This document shows positions 25,131 to 33,785 of a stretch of 64,000 nt of DNA, one piece after another. The notes under the pieces are model-generated. The model was not told the DNA's origin. It ran no database searches and was given only the letters and a program-made list of their open reading frames with translations. Numbering within the stretch: the first letter of the stretch is position 1; the number at the start of each line of letters is the position of its first letter. The stretch is from Marivita cryptomonadis. Its GTDB lineage: Bacteria; Pseudomonadota; Alphaproteobacteria; Rhodobacterales; Rhodobacteraceae. The DNA lies in assembly GCF_002115725.1 (NCBI RefSeq), contig NZ_JFKD01000011.1, positions 112,960-176,959 of the forward strand, given 5' to 3'. Made by a program: the position numbers and the translations under genes.

Positions 25131-25475
25131 AGGTCACTGCATCAGCATAAATGGCGGCTGCGCATCCCAACACATTGTTTTATTTTGTTTAAAATTCTTT
25201 CCCTTACGCTGCGGAAGGTGAAGCCTGGGATCGAAATAAGGTTGATCGGAGGTTGGTGAACGCAGGATACCTGCCGTTTGTGTAACATCCGGCGCGACTC
25301 GGTTCCGGGGCGATTCCCGAAACACATGTGTTTGACCGGAGGGGGCTGAACGCAGGACTTATCAGGAGGTTGGTCAAAACCAGAGCTGCGCATTAAACAT
25401 TAAATTTGCTATTTAACGCTTTGTTAACATGTAATTATTGTGCGTCATATCGGCACCCATGTTGCAACCAAGTAG
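25131..25475. other. Regulatory region between pstS promoter and insertion sequence
   Basis: No gene was found here. The stretch holds two 26-base near-identical segments (25242-25267 and 25332-25357, 22 of 26 matching) exactly 90 bases apart. It also holds a perfect 14-base palindrome AAACACATGTGTTT (25320-25333) and an A/T-rich tract ending in a CtrA-type box (25413-25428). It probably was the upstream region of luxR before the insertion sequence entered. Confidence 0.5.
25413..25428 (+). promoter_or_regulatory. CtrA-type binding site
   Basis: A full TTAA-N7-TTAAC match (TTAACGCTTTGTTAAC), the alphaproteobacterial CtrA consensus. It lies in an A/T-rich tract 48 bases left of an ISNCY element; luxR starts on the other side of that element. 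Without the insertion the box would be about 155 bases upstream of luxR. Confidence 0.65.
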
Positions 25476-26981
25476 AAATGTCACCTGGCTCGCAAAGCAG
25501 AAGTGTCACCAAGGACGATGACGGGAGCAAAGCCTGACAGGGCGGAGACCTCAGATATCGCAGCCCTGGCTGGCTTTGCGGTCTGCGATACGCTTTTGGT
25601 CTGCAAGGCTGTTCCAGCCAGTGTTCCGGCGCCCGTTCTTTTTGTAATTGTTCTTTGCGCTAACGGGTTTGACCTTCGGCGGAGACGCGGCCTTCTCCTG
25701 TTCTTTCTTGATGTGGGCCAGCACAGCGCTGAGATGTTTGTTCTCGGTGATTGCTGCGTGGGTAACCCGCTGCTGATGCGGGTCGAAGATGCTGCAGGGT
25801 AGGGCAACGCCTTTGGCACGCACCTGGATGCGCCCGTCCGGCATCTCGTAGACATCTACGTATTTGCCGACCAAGCCACGCGTCAGATCATTGACCTCCA
25901 ACCGGATGCGCTTGCGGTCATACTTCAGCGTCAGGTCCTTGGTGACATAGCGTTTGTCGCGGAGACAAAAGACTTCCGCGAGGCGATCCGGCTCGATGTT
26001 CAAAGCACGATGCAGGTTGTCCGGCTTGGCTGGGGCCTTTGCAAACTTCGCGTTGTAGCGTTCAGCGAAGCCCACCAGGAATGCGTTGCCATCTTCCATG
26101 TTGGAGATACCCGCAAGGCGCAGCTCCTTGACCAACCTGTCCTGCAACGTTCGGTTCGCGCGTTCGACACGCCCTTTGGCTTGGGATGAATTGGCACAGA
26201 TGATCTCGATGTTCAGCTCTGCCAAGGCACGCCCGAATTGCGTCATGCCCGTCATGTGTTCATTGGGCTTTGGTACGCGGAAGACAGTGTGCTTATCGCT
26301 GTAAAATGCGACCGGGCGACCGTGCTTCAGCAGATAGCTCTCCAGGGCTTCGAAATAACTGAACGTGCTCTCCGACGTCACAAATCGTAGTTCCATCAAC
26401 GTGCTGGTCGCGTCGTCGATGAAGACGAGCAGGGTGCAGGGATCGCCCCGATCCTCGAACCACCGATGATCAGACCCATCGATCTGGATCAGCTCGCCGT
26501 AGCATTCCCGGCGCAGTCTGGGCTGATGGAATGTGCGTCGTTGTTTGCGGGATAGCCAAATCCCATCTTTAACCATCCATTTGCGAACAGTCTCACGCGA
26601 AACCTTCAACCCGTGATGTTCAGCCAGCATCTCAGTAGCCAATGTAGGCCCGAAATCCGCGTAATCCTCTTTGATAAGGCTCAGAGCGTAATCGCGCTTG
26701 GCTTGATGGATGCGGTTGTTCGGGGGTTTGCCGCGCGCCTTGTGCCGGATCGCTGACGCGCCGTCCTGACGATACCGCTTCAACAGCCGGAAAATCTGCC
26801 GACGCGTCAGGTCCAACATGCTCGCCGCATGATCGATGCTCAACCTACCATCATCGACCTGCGCCAGGACCTCCACTCGGTTCAACTCGCGCGCGCTCAT
26901 AACCACCCATCCCATGTCAGTTCACCCTCAGTCATTTTTGAGGGCAGAGTGACATTCCTGAATTGCTCATGGGTGACATTT
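25476..26981 (-). mobile_element. ISNCY-type insertion sequence
   Basis: An element of about 1.5 kb with one transposase gene. Both ends carry paired TGTCAC motifs: outer copies at 25479-25485 and 26972-26978, and inner copies at 25504-25510 and 26949-26954, in inverted orientation and 23-25 bases apart. AAATGTCACC is shared by the outer ends, which sets the boundaries to within a few bases. No clear target-site duplication could be made out. It is inserted between pstS and luxR. Confidence 0.8.
25551..26915 (-). CDS. ISNCY family transposase
   Basis: A 454-residue DDE transposase. An N-terminal helix-turn-helix region (about 10-60, LDLTRRQIFRLLKRYRQDG) is followed by a second HTH (LKVSRETVRKWMVKDGIW, about 103-120). 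The integrase core has catalytic acids in LIQIDGSDHRWFEDRG (about 143-158), LVFIDDATSTLMELRF (about 163-178) and GRVERANRTLQDRLVKELR (about 246-264). The C-terminus is Lys-rich. All three acids and the usual length are present, so it may be active. Confidence 0.9.
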   Translation of the reverse strand: MGWVVMSARELNRVEVLAQVDDGRLSIDHAASMLDLTRRQIFRLLKRYRQDGASAIRHKARGKPPNNRIHQAKRDYALSLIKEDYADFGPTLATEMLAEHHGLKVSRETVRKWMVKDGIWLSRKQRRTFHQPRLRRECYGELIQIDGSDHRWFEDRGDPCTLLVFIDDATSTLMELRFVTSESTFSYFEALESYLLKHGRPVAFYSDKHTVFRVPKPNEHMTGMTQFGRALAELNIEIICANSSQAKGRVERANRTLQDRLVKELRLAGISNMEDGNAFLVGFAERYNAKFAKAPAKPDNLHRALNIEPDRLAEVFCLRDKRYVTKDLTLKYDRKRIRLEVNDLTRGLVGKYVDVYEMPDGRIQVRAKGVALPCSIFDPHQQRVTHAAITENKHLSAVLAHIKKEQEKAASPPKVKPVSAKNNYKKNGRRNTGWNSLADQKRIADRKASQGCDI

Positions 26982-27010
26982 TAGCTTTGCGGCTACACAC
27001 CCATAAGTCG

Positions 27011-27026
27011 CATAATCAGTATTATG
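27011..27026 (+). promoter_or_regulatory. Inverted repeat upstream of luxR
   Basis: CATAAT-CAGT-ATTATG is a perfect 6-4-6 inverted repeat 60 bases upstream of the luxR start. It has the size of an operator for a dimeric regulator; autoregulation by the LuxR-type protein is possible. It does not match the classic lux box. Confidence 0.4.
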
Positions 27027-27085
27027 TAATAACGATACGCATCTGTTTCTGGACAAACCCCAGTTTCGCAACTTAGAGCATACAG

Positions 27086-27868
27086 ATGAACCTTCGGCAA
27101 AACCTCATGACACCCGAACAAAACGCAGCCCTTTTGGACCTGACGCATTCCAACAGCATCGAAGAGCTGTGGGACCTTCACTGCCGTCGCATGGCAGACT
27201 GCGGCTTTGATCGCTTGCTCTATGGCTTCACACGGTTTCGCACCGCAACTTCGCTTGGCGACCCGGATGATTTCATCGTCCTTTCGAATATCGACACAGC
27301 CTATGTGAATGCGTTCGTCAACGAAGGCATGTACCGTTCGGCGCCAATGGTGCGCTGGGCTCTGGACAATGACGGCGCGGCAAGCTGGTCGGTGCTGCAG
27401 ATGATGATGCAGAGCGGAACCGTCACCGATGACGAAAAGCGTATTCTGAACTTCAATGCACAGCACAAGATCACGGCAGGCTATTCGATCAGCTTTCGCA
27501 GCCTGTCGGATCGCGCCAAAGGCGCCATTGCGCTGATTGCGCGGGACGGTCTGTCGCAAAAGGATGTAGACGCGCTGTGGGATCAATCCGGCGAACTGAT
27601 CCAACTGATGAACAACATCGTGCATCTGAAGATCCTCACCCTGCCCTATACTCCGCCGAATCAATCGCTGACCAAGCGGCAGCGTGAAGCGCTGGAATGG
27701 GTCGGCGGCGGAAAGACCACGCAGGACATCGCGACCATCATGGGGCTGACGCCAGCGACCGTGGAAAAGCATCTGCGCCTTGCGCGTGAGGCGTTGAACG
27801 TCGACACCACGGCGCAAGCGGTTCTGAAAGCAGCGCTGCAAAATCAGATGTTTATCACCGACCGCTAG
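27086..27868 (+). CDS. LuxR family transcriptional regulator with autoinducer-binding domain
   Basis: A 260-residue regulator. The N-terminal autoinducer-binding fold (about 15-175) shows LWDLHCRRMADCGFDRLLYGF, FVNEGMYRSAPMVRWALDNDGAASW and GYSISFRSLSDRAKGAIALIARDGLSQKDVDALW. The C-terminal LuxR HTH (about 190-250) is LTKRQREALEWVGGGKTTQDIATIMGLTPATVEKHLRLAREAL. No luxI synthase is nearby, so it may be an orphan receptor or respond to AHLs made elsewhere. Its original upstream region is cut by an ISNCY element. Confidence 0.9.
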   Translation: MNLRQNLMTPEQNAALLDLTHSNSIEELWDLHCRRMADCGFDRLLYGFTRFRTATSLGDPDDFIVLSNIDTAYVNAFVNEGMYRSAPMVRWALDNDGAASWSVLQMMMQSGTVTDDEKRILNFNAQHKITAGYSISFRSLSDRAKGAIALIARDGLSQKDVDALWDQSGELIQLMNNIVHLKILTLPYTPPNQSLTKRQREALEWVGGGKTTQDIATIMGLTPATVEKHLRLAREALNVDTTAQAVLKAALQNQMFITDR

Positions 27869-28128
27869 AGGCGTGAAAAAACTGTGAGGTCTGGAAATCC
27901 TGACTTCCTTGACCCAGCGTAACTTGGCACAGTGGTGATGTTCCGTGAGTGGTGGCAATTTTAGCCAAGGAACGCGGGACCCGCACCCATGATATTGCTT
28001 TGGCTCTGCGGGTCTCATTCGAAAGTCACTTGGTGTGTTGTGGCAAAGACCTGTCCCGGTTGATTGCCGTCACAAGCCGAGGGGCCACATCATCCCCAAT
28101 ATGATGTGTGTCCATTGCTCCCGCAAAA
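27869..28128. other. Intergenic region between luxR and the tsf terminator
   Basis: No reading frame of note. Two structured elements are visible: nested repeats at 27963-28014 (AGCCAA/TTGGCT and GACCCGC/GCGGGTC) and a perfect 8-bp hairpin CACATCAT/ATGATGTG at 28086-28108. Neither is followed by a T run. A small RNA or luxR 3' structure is possible but unproven. Confidence 0.3.
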
Positions 28129-28160
28129 AAGCGGCGCTGTTCATTTCAACAGCGCCGCTT
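28129..28160 (-). terminator. Intrinsic terminator of rpsB-tsf
   Basis: A perfect 13-bp stem AAGCGGCGCTGTT / AACAGCGCCGCTT with a 6-base loop, followed on the minus strand by a T run (TTTTTT including the stem end). It lies 26 bases past the tsf stop. Confidence 0.85.
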
Positions 28161-28185
28161 CCTTTTTCAGTCGTAGATCAGAGAC

Positions 28186-29061
28186 TTAGCCTTGAGCGGC
28201 CTTTGCAACCTCGGCTGCGAAGTCTTCGACCTTTTTCTCGATGCCTTCACCAACTTCGAGGCGAACAAAACCAGTGATTTCAACACCAGCTTCTTTGGCC
28301 GCATCTTCGACGGTCAGGTCCGGGTTAACCACAAAAGCCTGACCCAGCAGTGTGACTTCGCTGAGGAACTTCTTCATGCGGCCTTCGATCATCTTTTCGA
28401 TGACCTGCTCGGGCTTGCCCGACTCGCGTGCGATGTCGATCTGGATCTGACGCTCTTTCTCGATAACCGACGGATCAAGGTCAGCCGAGGACAGCGACGC
28501 CGGGTTCACGGCCGCGATGTGCATCGCAACCTGCTTGCCGAAGGCTTCGTTTTCAGCCGACAGCGCAACCAGAACACCGATCTTGCCCATGCCGTCCGCC
28601 GCAGCGTTGTGCACGTAAGACACGACCTGACCACCTTCGAGCGTGGACATGCGACGCAGCGACATGTTCTCGCCGATTGTGGCGATCTTGTCGGTGATCA
28701 TGTCTTGAACGGTTTTGCCACCAACAGTTGTGGTTTTCAGATCTTCGACATCGCTTGCAGTCAGCGCGGCGCCGGAAATGGCATCGACCATCGCCTGGAA
28801 TTCCGCGTTCTTGCCGACGAAATCGGTTTCCGAGTTTACTTCGACAGCAACGCCTTTGCCGCCATCGACCTTGACAGCCACAAGACCTTCGGCCGCAGTG
28901 CGGTCGGATTTCTTGGCGGCTTTGGCCAGACCCTTGGTGCGCAGCCAGTCAGCGGCGGCTTCCATGTCACCGTTGGTTTCGACAAGCGCCTTCTTTGCGT
29001 CCATCATACCTGCGCTGGTCAGTTCGCGCAGTTCCTTCACGAGTGCTGCTGTGATCGCCAT
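28186..29061 (-). CDS. tsf: Translation elongation factor Ts
   Basis: A 291-residue nucleotide exchange factor for EF-Tu. The start [26 protein letters not shown] carries the UBA-like N-domain, and the EF-Tu contact motif [12 protein letters not shown] (about 78-89) is present. Two core subdomains and a dimerisation region follow. The ATG at 29059-29061 has AGGAGAGCCAAG before it. It follows rpsB, the conserved bacterial order. Confidence 0.97.
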   Translation of the reverse strand: MAITAALVKELRELTSAGMMDAKKALVETNGDMEAAADWLRTKGLAKAAKKSDRTAAEGLVAVKVDGGKGVAVEVNSETDFVGKNAEFQAMVDAISGAALTASDVEDLKTTTVGGKTVQDMITDKIATIGENMSLRRMSTLEGGQVVSYVHNAAADGMGKIGVLVALSAENEAFGKQVAMHIAAVNPASLSSADLDPSVIEKERQIQIDIARESGKPEQVIEKMIEGRMKKFLSEVTLLGQAFVVNPDLTVEDAAKEAGVEITGFVRLEVGEGIEKKVEDFAAEVAKAAQG

Positions 29062-29154
29062 CTTGGCTCTCCTCATTTCAAATTCGGGCGTGGTGGGCCG
29101 TTTGTTCAACGGCCCTGCCCTGTCATATCGATGTAACGGCGCGGTAACGCGCGT

Positions 29155-29934
29155 TTACGCGGTCGCGTCTTCTGCTGTGGCTTCGGCCAGCGCTTCTTCG
29201 ACCGGTGCCTCTTCGAGCGCGCCAAGGTCAACACCGGCAGCACCCATCTGGGCGGTCATGCCGTCAAGCGCTGCACGGGACACGAGGTCACAGTAGAGGC
29301 TGATCGCGCGGGCGGCGTCGTCGTTGCCCGGGATGATGTAGTCTACGCCAGCAGGCGAGCAGTTGGTGTCGACAATTGCCACAACCGGGATACCCAGCTT
29401 GTTGGCTTCGGCCACGGCCAGTGCTTCTTTCTTGACGTCGATGACGAACAGCAGGTCCGGCACACCGCCCATTTCGCGGATACCGCCGAGCGACGCTTGC
29501 AGTTTGCCCTGCTCACGCTCCATGCCCAGACGCTCTTTCTTGGTCAGGCCTTCGGCGCCGTTCGCCATTTGCTCGTCAATCTGCTTGAGACGCTGGATCG
29601 ACTTGGAAACGGTCTGCCAGTTTGTGAGCGTGCCGCCCAGCCAGCGATGGTTCATATAGTACTGGGCACACTTTTCAGCGGCTTCCGCGATCGGCATCTG
29701 TGCCTGACGCTTGGTGCCGACGAAGAGAATACGGCCGTTTTTCGCGACGGTTTCGCGGATCACGTTCAGTGCTGCGTCGAGCATCGGAACGGTCTGCGTG
29801 AGGTCCATGATGTGGATGCCGTTGCGCGCGCCGTAGATGAACTCGCCCATACGGGGGTTCCAACGCTGCGTCTGGTGGCCGAAGTGTACGCCTGCTTCAA
29901 GCAGTTGGCGCAATGTGAACTCTGGAAGAGCCAT
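29155..29934 (-). CDS. rpsB: 30S ribosomal protein S2
   Basis: A 259-residue ribosomal protein that binds the 16S rRNA head. Signatures are [22 protein letters not shown] (about 5-26), [51 protein letters not shown] and [41 protein letters not shown]. The C-terminus is an acidic Ala/Glu tail. The start at 29932-29934 follows AAAGGATAACGACA. It is the first gene of the rpsB-tsf operon. Confidence 0.97.
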   Translation of the reverse strand: MALPEFTLRQLLEAGVHFGHQTQRWNPRMGEFIYGARNGIHIMDLTQTVPMLDAALNVIRETVAKNGRILFVGTKRQAQMPIAEAAEKCAQYYMNHRWLGGTLTNWQTVSKSIQRLKQIDEQMANGAEGLTKKERLGMEREQGKLQASLGGIREMGGVPDLLFVIDVKKEALAVAEANKLGIPVVAIVDTNCSPAGVDYIIPGNDDAARAISLYCDLVSRAALDGMTAQMGAAGVDLGALEEAPVEEALAEATAEDATA

Positions 29935-30052
29935 TGTCGTTATCCTTTCCGGTTTCAATCCTCAGCGGGGGTATCAGCCTTGTGGCCAACCGGTGGACAT
30001 TTGGGGATGTCTCCCCCAAAGGCCCGACCCCGCCTGTGGTGTCAGTGGCGCG

Positions 30053-30081
30053 CGTATAGCGGGGGTTTGCGCGGTGCGCAA
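30053..30081 (-). promoter_or_regulatory. Predicted promoter of rpsB-tsf
   Basis: On the minus strand TTGCGC (30076-30081) and TATACG (30053-30058) are spaced by exactly 17 bases, about 120 bases upstream of rpsB. The leader between could hold the S2 autoregulatory site; it contains a TTTGGG / CCCAAA hairpin at about 30000-30020. Confidence 0.45.
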
Positions 30082-30104
30082 GCCCTCAGGGACCGGGCCA
30101 GCGA

Positions 30105-31097
30105 TCAGCCTTGGGCGACGGGTTCTGGTGCTGTCCATTCCGCGATGCGTTCCGGCGTCAGCACCCTGTCACGCGTTCGGATAAACGCGCTGAGTGCCTG
30201 AGTCTGCAGGAAGTCGAGGACAGGATCGGCCATGAACTCGGTCATCCGCGCGTTCAGGGCATCCCGGTGCCGTAGGATCGAGGTGTCCTGTCCGCCATTC
30301 TTGTTCTGACGGCGATAGAATTTGGAATTGAGGAAATACTTTTCACTGACGCGACCCATGCCATCACCCCGCACGTTCTTCATCAGAAAGATGTCGTCAG
30401 AGCGGATGGCATAGTGGTTGATATAGGCGTTGTCCCAGCTCAGGTTTTCGACTGGCATCCGGTAGCGTGCCTGATGGCGGCTGAACAAGGCGCGCGGGTC
30501 ACACGTGACGCCCGCACTGTTGACAAGGCACACGTCCCCGGACAGCGGCTCTTTCGGCATATGGTCGATTGCGGCACCAAAACTGCGCGGCCGAAACAGG
30601 CTTTTGTGCTGCGCGTTCGGCGCGCGAGGTCGGGCTTGCGTGGCGGTGAAAGTGTCAAGCACGCTGCCTCCGGTCCAGCGGGTCAACCCGTTGTTCCCAA
30701 AAGGCCGCCACATGAGCGCCATCACATCCGCAGATCCCGCTACAGCCAGCAGGTCGGCAATCCTGCCCTGCCCGGCCTGCACGTTCAGAAACTCGTCCGC
30801 GTCAATATGTAGAACCCAGTCAAGCTGCTGCACATCGTCCAGCGACAGGAAGTGCTGCATCGCCGATTCCTGCGGACCAAGCCCCTTGGACATGGGATTG
30901 TGCAGATGGGTGAGGACACCCATCTGCTGTAACCGTTCCAGCATCAGATCAGTGCCGTCCGTGCACGCATTGGTGTAGACAAAGATGCGGTCGAACCCCA
31001 GCAAGCTATGATATGCCACCCATTCCAGAAGGAACGGCGCTTCGTTGCGCATACAACTGACAAGCCCAGAGGTGGGCATGGTGGAACCGCCTGTCAT
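30105..31097 (-). CDS. Family 2-type glycosyltransferase
   Basis: A 330-residue protein of the Glyco_tranf_2_4 type. It opens LVSCMRNEAPFLLEWVAYHSLLGFDRIFVYTNACTDGTDLMLERL (about 12-56), the nucleotide-sugar binding region. The DxD-type motif is in LDWVLHIDADEFLNV (about 93-107). It lacks a membrane segment. Expected role is transfer of a sugar to a surface polymer or protein; donor and acceptor are unknown. An ATG six codons in (31079) has a nearer ribosome-site-like AGGCGG and could be the true start. Confidence 0.8.
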   Translation of the reverse strand: MTGGSTMPTSGLVSCMRNEAPFLLEWVAYHSLLGFDRIFVYTNACTDGTDLMLERLQQMGVLTHLHNPMSKGLGPQESAMQHFLSLDDVQQLDWVLHIDADEFLNVQAGQGRIADLLAVAGSADVMALMWRPFGNNGLTRWTGGSVLDTFTATQARPRAPNAQHKSLFRPRSFGAAIDHMPKEPLSGDVCLVNSAGVTCDPRALFSRHQARYRMPVENLSWDNAYINHYAIRSDDIFLMKNVRGDGMGRVSEKYFLNSKFYRRQNKNGGQDTSILRHRDALNARMTEFMADPVLDFLQTQALSAFIRTRDRVLTPERIAEWTAPEPVAQG

Positions 31098-31178
31098 GGT
31101 GTGACTGCCGTTATTCGACTGCTCGTTGCGTCAACGCTAGCGCAGGTCGCCCACGTGACACAACGGGCGTTCAACGCC

Positions 31179-31211
31179 ACGGGTCGGCCTGTGACCTTTG
31201 GGCCGACCCGT
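31179..31211. terminator. Long GC hairpin between HupE-like and glycosyltransferase genes
   Basis: A perfect 11-bp stem ACGGGTCGGCC / GGCCGACCCGT with an 11-base loop, 17 bases past the stop of the HupE-like gene. There is no T run, so factor-independent termination is uncertain; it may protect the transcript end. Confidence 0.45.
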
Positions 31212-31227
31212 CAAGCGATGATTGGAG

Positions 31228-32532
31228 TTACAGAAACACCCGTTCCACGAACCAATATGCACCCACCAGCGCAATGGCCGCCGACGCCGGCACCGCGACA
31301 TAGCGGCGGTAGGCGTCAAGTTGATCGACCAGAGTGGCCGACACCGCGCAAAGCACGGAAAGTGCGGCAAGCGGCCAGAAGAACACCATCGCAGATGCGC
31401 CCATGATTTCTTGGAAACCGGGCGTGTTCATCGCAAAGCCCAGCCCCACAAAGATCACCGCCAGCACGGCGTAGAGCCCCTGTGCGGGGGCAACATCCGC
31501 CTCGCCGCGATCGACGCGGATCGCATACCAGACGAGGATGAAGGCAATGGCGATCACGGTCAGCTGGCCCAGTTCCACACCGACGTTGAAGCCGATCAGC
31601 GCCGGAACAACCTGCCCGTCCGGCAACCCAAACTCGCCGAGAACACTGGCAAAGCCCAAACCGTGCAGCAAACCAAAGCCGAAAATGATGAAAGGTCGCC
31701 AACGGTTCAGTTTGTCGGACACGATGTTTTCGACCGCGACATAGACGATGGAGGCCGCAATCAGGGGCTCCACGATGCTGCCCGGCACGGACACGATGCC
31801 CAGCACCGCCATGGCTAGCGTCACGGTATGCGCCAGCGTGAAGGCCGAGACCTGCCACAGCAGCGGTGTCATTCGCGTGGACAGGAAAAACAGGCCAAGC
31901 ACGAAGAGGATATGGTCCAGCCCCTTGGGAAGGATGTGATCGAAGCCGACCGGGATATAGGTTGCGAAGGTCATCCAGCCGCTGGCTTCATCCCCGCCGC
32001 CAATGGCGATCGGTCCGCTGCTTTGCCCACCTTCGAGATACCCGGTGTAGGGCTCGTTTACGCCTTGCTGGCGCAGCACCAGCGCGCCATAGGCTGCGGG
32101 CCAAGTTAAGCTGAAAGTTCCCGCCCACTCTGGCATCGGACCCGAAAGAACGATTTCAGTATCGCGCGGCAATTCAACGTTTCCAACTGGGTCTATTTCG
32201 ATACTTGAAACGCTTAGCTCTGCGCGCTGCTCACCTGCGATCTGAGCTTCTAGACTATCAATGAATTCTGCCATCCGCGGCTCGAGCTCGGCTCTCAGGG
32301 CATCCGGCTCGAGCGCGCGGAGGCGATCCACCTCTTCGGATGCGTCCAATGCGTCGGTGTTGTCGATCCCTTCAAGGCTGACATCAGCCACCAAGGCTTC
32401 GCCGTTCAGGGTGAGAGTGATGTCCACCTGACCTTCGGCCACTTCAAGATCACCAATCGCCGGGCGCACCTCGTGGGCGGACACCATGGCAGCCGCCATC
32501 ATCAAACACAGACTGACCCAAATCGCTTTCAT
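31228..32532 (-). CDS. HupE/UreJ family membrane protein
   Basis: A 434-residue protein. A signal peptide (about 1-19, MKAIWVSLCLMMAAAMVSA) leads into a periplasmic domain (about 20-210) with HEVRPAIGDLEVAEGQVDITLTLNGEAL. A C-terminal membrane domain of about 6-7 helices carries the HupE signature GFDHILPKGLDHILFVLGLFFLS (about 235-257), SAFTLAHTVTLAMAVLG, VEPLIAASIVYVAVEN, and GLLHGLGFASVLGEFGLP. HupE/UreJ proteins are thought to import nickel or other metals. The start at 32530-32532 has AAGGATGTGTGTC upstream. No hydrogenase or urease genes lie nearby, so the metal is uncertain. Confidence 0.85.
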   Translation of the reverse strand: MKAIWVSLCLMMAAAMVSAHEVRPAIGDLEVAEGQVDITLTLNGEALVADVSLEGIDNTDALDASEEVDRLRALEPDALRAELEPRMAEFIDSLEAQIAGEQRAELSVSSIEIDPVGNVELPRDTEIVLSGPMPEWAGTFSLTWPAAYGALVLRQQGVNEPYTGYLEGGQSSGPIAIGGGDEASGWMTFATYIPVGFDHILPKGLDHILFVLGLFFLSTRMTPLLWQVSAFTLAHTVTLAMAVLGIVSVPGSIVEPLIAASIVYVAVENIVSDKLNRWRPFIIFGFGLLHGLGFASVLGEFGLPDGQVVPALIGFNVGVELGQLTVIAIAFILVWYAIRVDRGEADVAPAQGLYAVLAVIFVGLGFAMNTPGFQEIMGASAMVFFWPLAALSVLCAVSATLVDQLDAYRRYVAVPASAAIALVGAYWFVERVFL

Positions 32533-32622
32533 GACACACATCCTTTTGACCAACTGAGAAAGTTGATGCATCCACGCGTGGCTTCAAGAACAAGTTTCAA
32601 GAAACCGAACAAAAATCGGCGC

Positions 32623-33144
32623 TTAAAGCGCAATCATCCCATCGCGGAAGCGGCGCATATTGGCCTGATAACCAAGCGCGCTTTTGCGCAGACCTTCAAT
32701 GGCCGCTTCATCAAGCGCGCGCACCACCTTGCCGGGGACACCCATGACCAAAGACCCATCGGGGATTTCTTTGCCTTCGGTGATCAAGGCCCCTGCCCCG
32801 ATCAGGCAGTTGTTGCCGATCTTGGCACCATTGAGCACCGTGGCCCCCATCCCGATCAGGGAATTGTCGCCGATCGTGCAGCCATGCAGCATGACTTTGT
32901 GACCGATGGTGCAGCCTTTGCCGATGGTCAGCGGATAGCCGATATCGGTGTGAAGCACGCAGTTTTCCTGAATGTTGCTGCCTTCGCCCACGGTGATCAC
33001 CTCGTTGTCGCCGCGCAACGTTGCACAGAACCAGACGCTGGCTGCGCCTTCGACGACAATGCGCCCGATCAGGTTTGCATCTGGCGCGATCCAAGTGTCT
33101 TCAGCGATTTCCGGCGCGATGCCGTCCAAAACGTAGAGCGTCAT
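32623..33144 (-). CDS. Gamma carbonic anhydrase-like protein
   Basis: A 173-residue left-handed beta-helix protein of hexapeptide repeats (for example [39 protein letters not shown]). The zinc-binding histidines of the YrdA/CaiE group appear in [17 protein letters not shown] and the following turn. It is the third gene of a yicC-gmk block and overlaps gmk by ATGA. Known relatives are putative carbonic anhydrases or of unknown enzymatic role; activity is not assured. Confidence 0.87.
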   Translation of the reverse strand: MTLYVLDGIAPEIAEDTWIAPDANLIGRIVVEGAASVWFCATLRGDNEVITVGEGSNIQENCVLHTDIGYPLTIGKGCTIGHKVMLHGCTIGDNSLIGMGATVLNGAKIGNNCLIGAGALITEGKEIPDGSLVMGVPGKVVRALDEAAIEGLRKSALGYQANMRRFRDGMIAL

Positions 33145-33782
33145 GTCAGATCCTCGAATTCCTGTTGGAGCTTGCGAACGTGATCCACCAAGCCCGGCTG
33201 CTGCAAGCGCCGCAGGCGAGTGGCTGTGACAATGGTCTTCAGGCGCTCGAAAGTCTGGTCCAGATCATCATTGATCAGCACATAGTCGTAGCTGCCCCAG
33301 TGGCTGATTTCGTCCCAGCTTTTGAGCATCCGTTTGCCGATGGTCTCGGCACTGTCCTGCCCCCGACTTTCCAGACGTCGGCGCAGTTCTTCGATCGACG
33401 GCGGGAGAATGAAGATCGACAGGGTATGTGGGCCGAGGGCCGAGTTCACGATCTGCTGCGCGCCTTGCCAGTCGATGTCGAATAACACGTCATTGCCCGC
33501 GTCGATCGCAGTCTGAACGGGCTTGCGCGGGCTGCCGTAAAAATTGCCGAAAACATGTGCATGTTCAAGCATGTCACCGTTATTCACGTCGCGTTTGAAG
33601 GCGTCTTCGCTCAGGAAATGATAATGCTCACCGTCCACTTCGCCGGGACGCGGTGCGCGGGTGGTGGCGGAGACCGAAAAGCTGAGGCTTTCGTCCCAAT
33701 CCAGCAGACGCCGCGACAGGGTCGATTTTCCCGCGCCCGAAGGCGAGGACAAGATCACCAGCAATCCACGTCGGTTGATCAT
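33141..33782 (-). CDS. gmk: Guanylate kinase
   Basis: A 213-residue kinase converting GMP and ATP to GDP and ADP. It shows the P-loop [19 protein letters not shown] (about 8-27), [27 protein letters not shown] (about 37-63), [34 protein letters not shown] and [17 protein letters not shown]. Length is normal. It starts three bases after the yicC stop. Confidence 0.97.
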   Translation of the reverse strand: MINRRGLLVILSSPSGAGKSTLSRRLLDWDESLSFSVSATTRAPRPGEVDGEHYHFLSEDAFKRDVNNGDMLEHAHVFGNFYGSPRKPVQTAIDAGNDVLFDIDWQGAQQIVNSALGPHTLSIFILPPSIEELRRRLESRGQDSAETIGKRMLKSWDEISHWGSYDYVLINDDLDQTFERLKTIVTATRLRRLQQPGLVDHVRKLQQEFEDLT

Positions 33783-33785
33783 GGC

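Noticed and set aside
25142..25393. 83-residue minus-strand frame over the 26-base repeats
   Set aside because: Its apparent internal repeats (SCV..QPP) come from the DNA repeats. It overlaps regulatory sequence and has no ribosome site.
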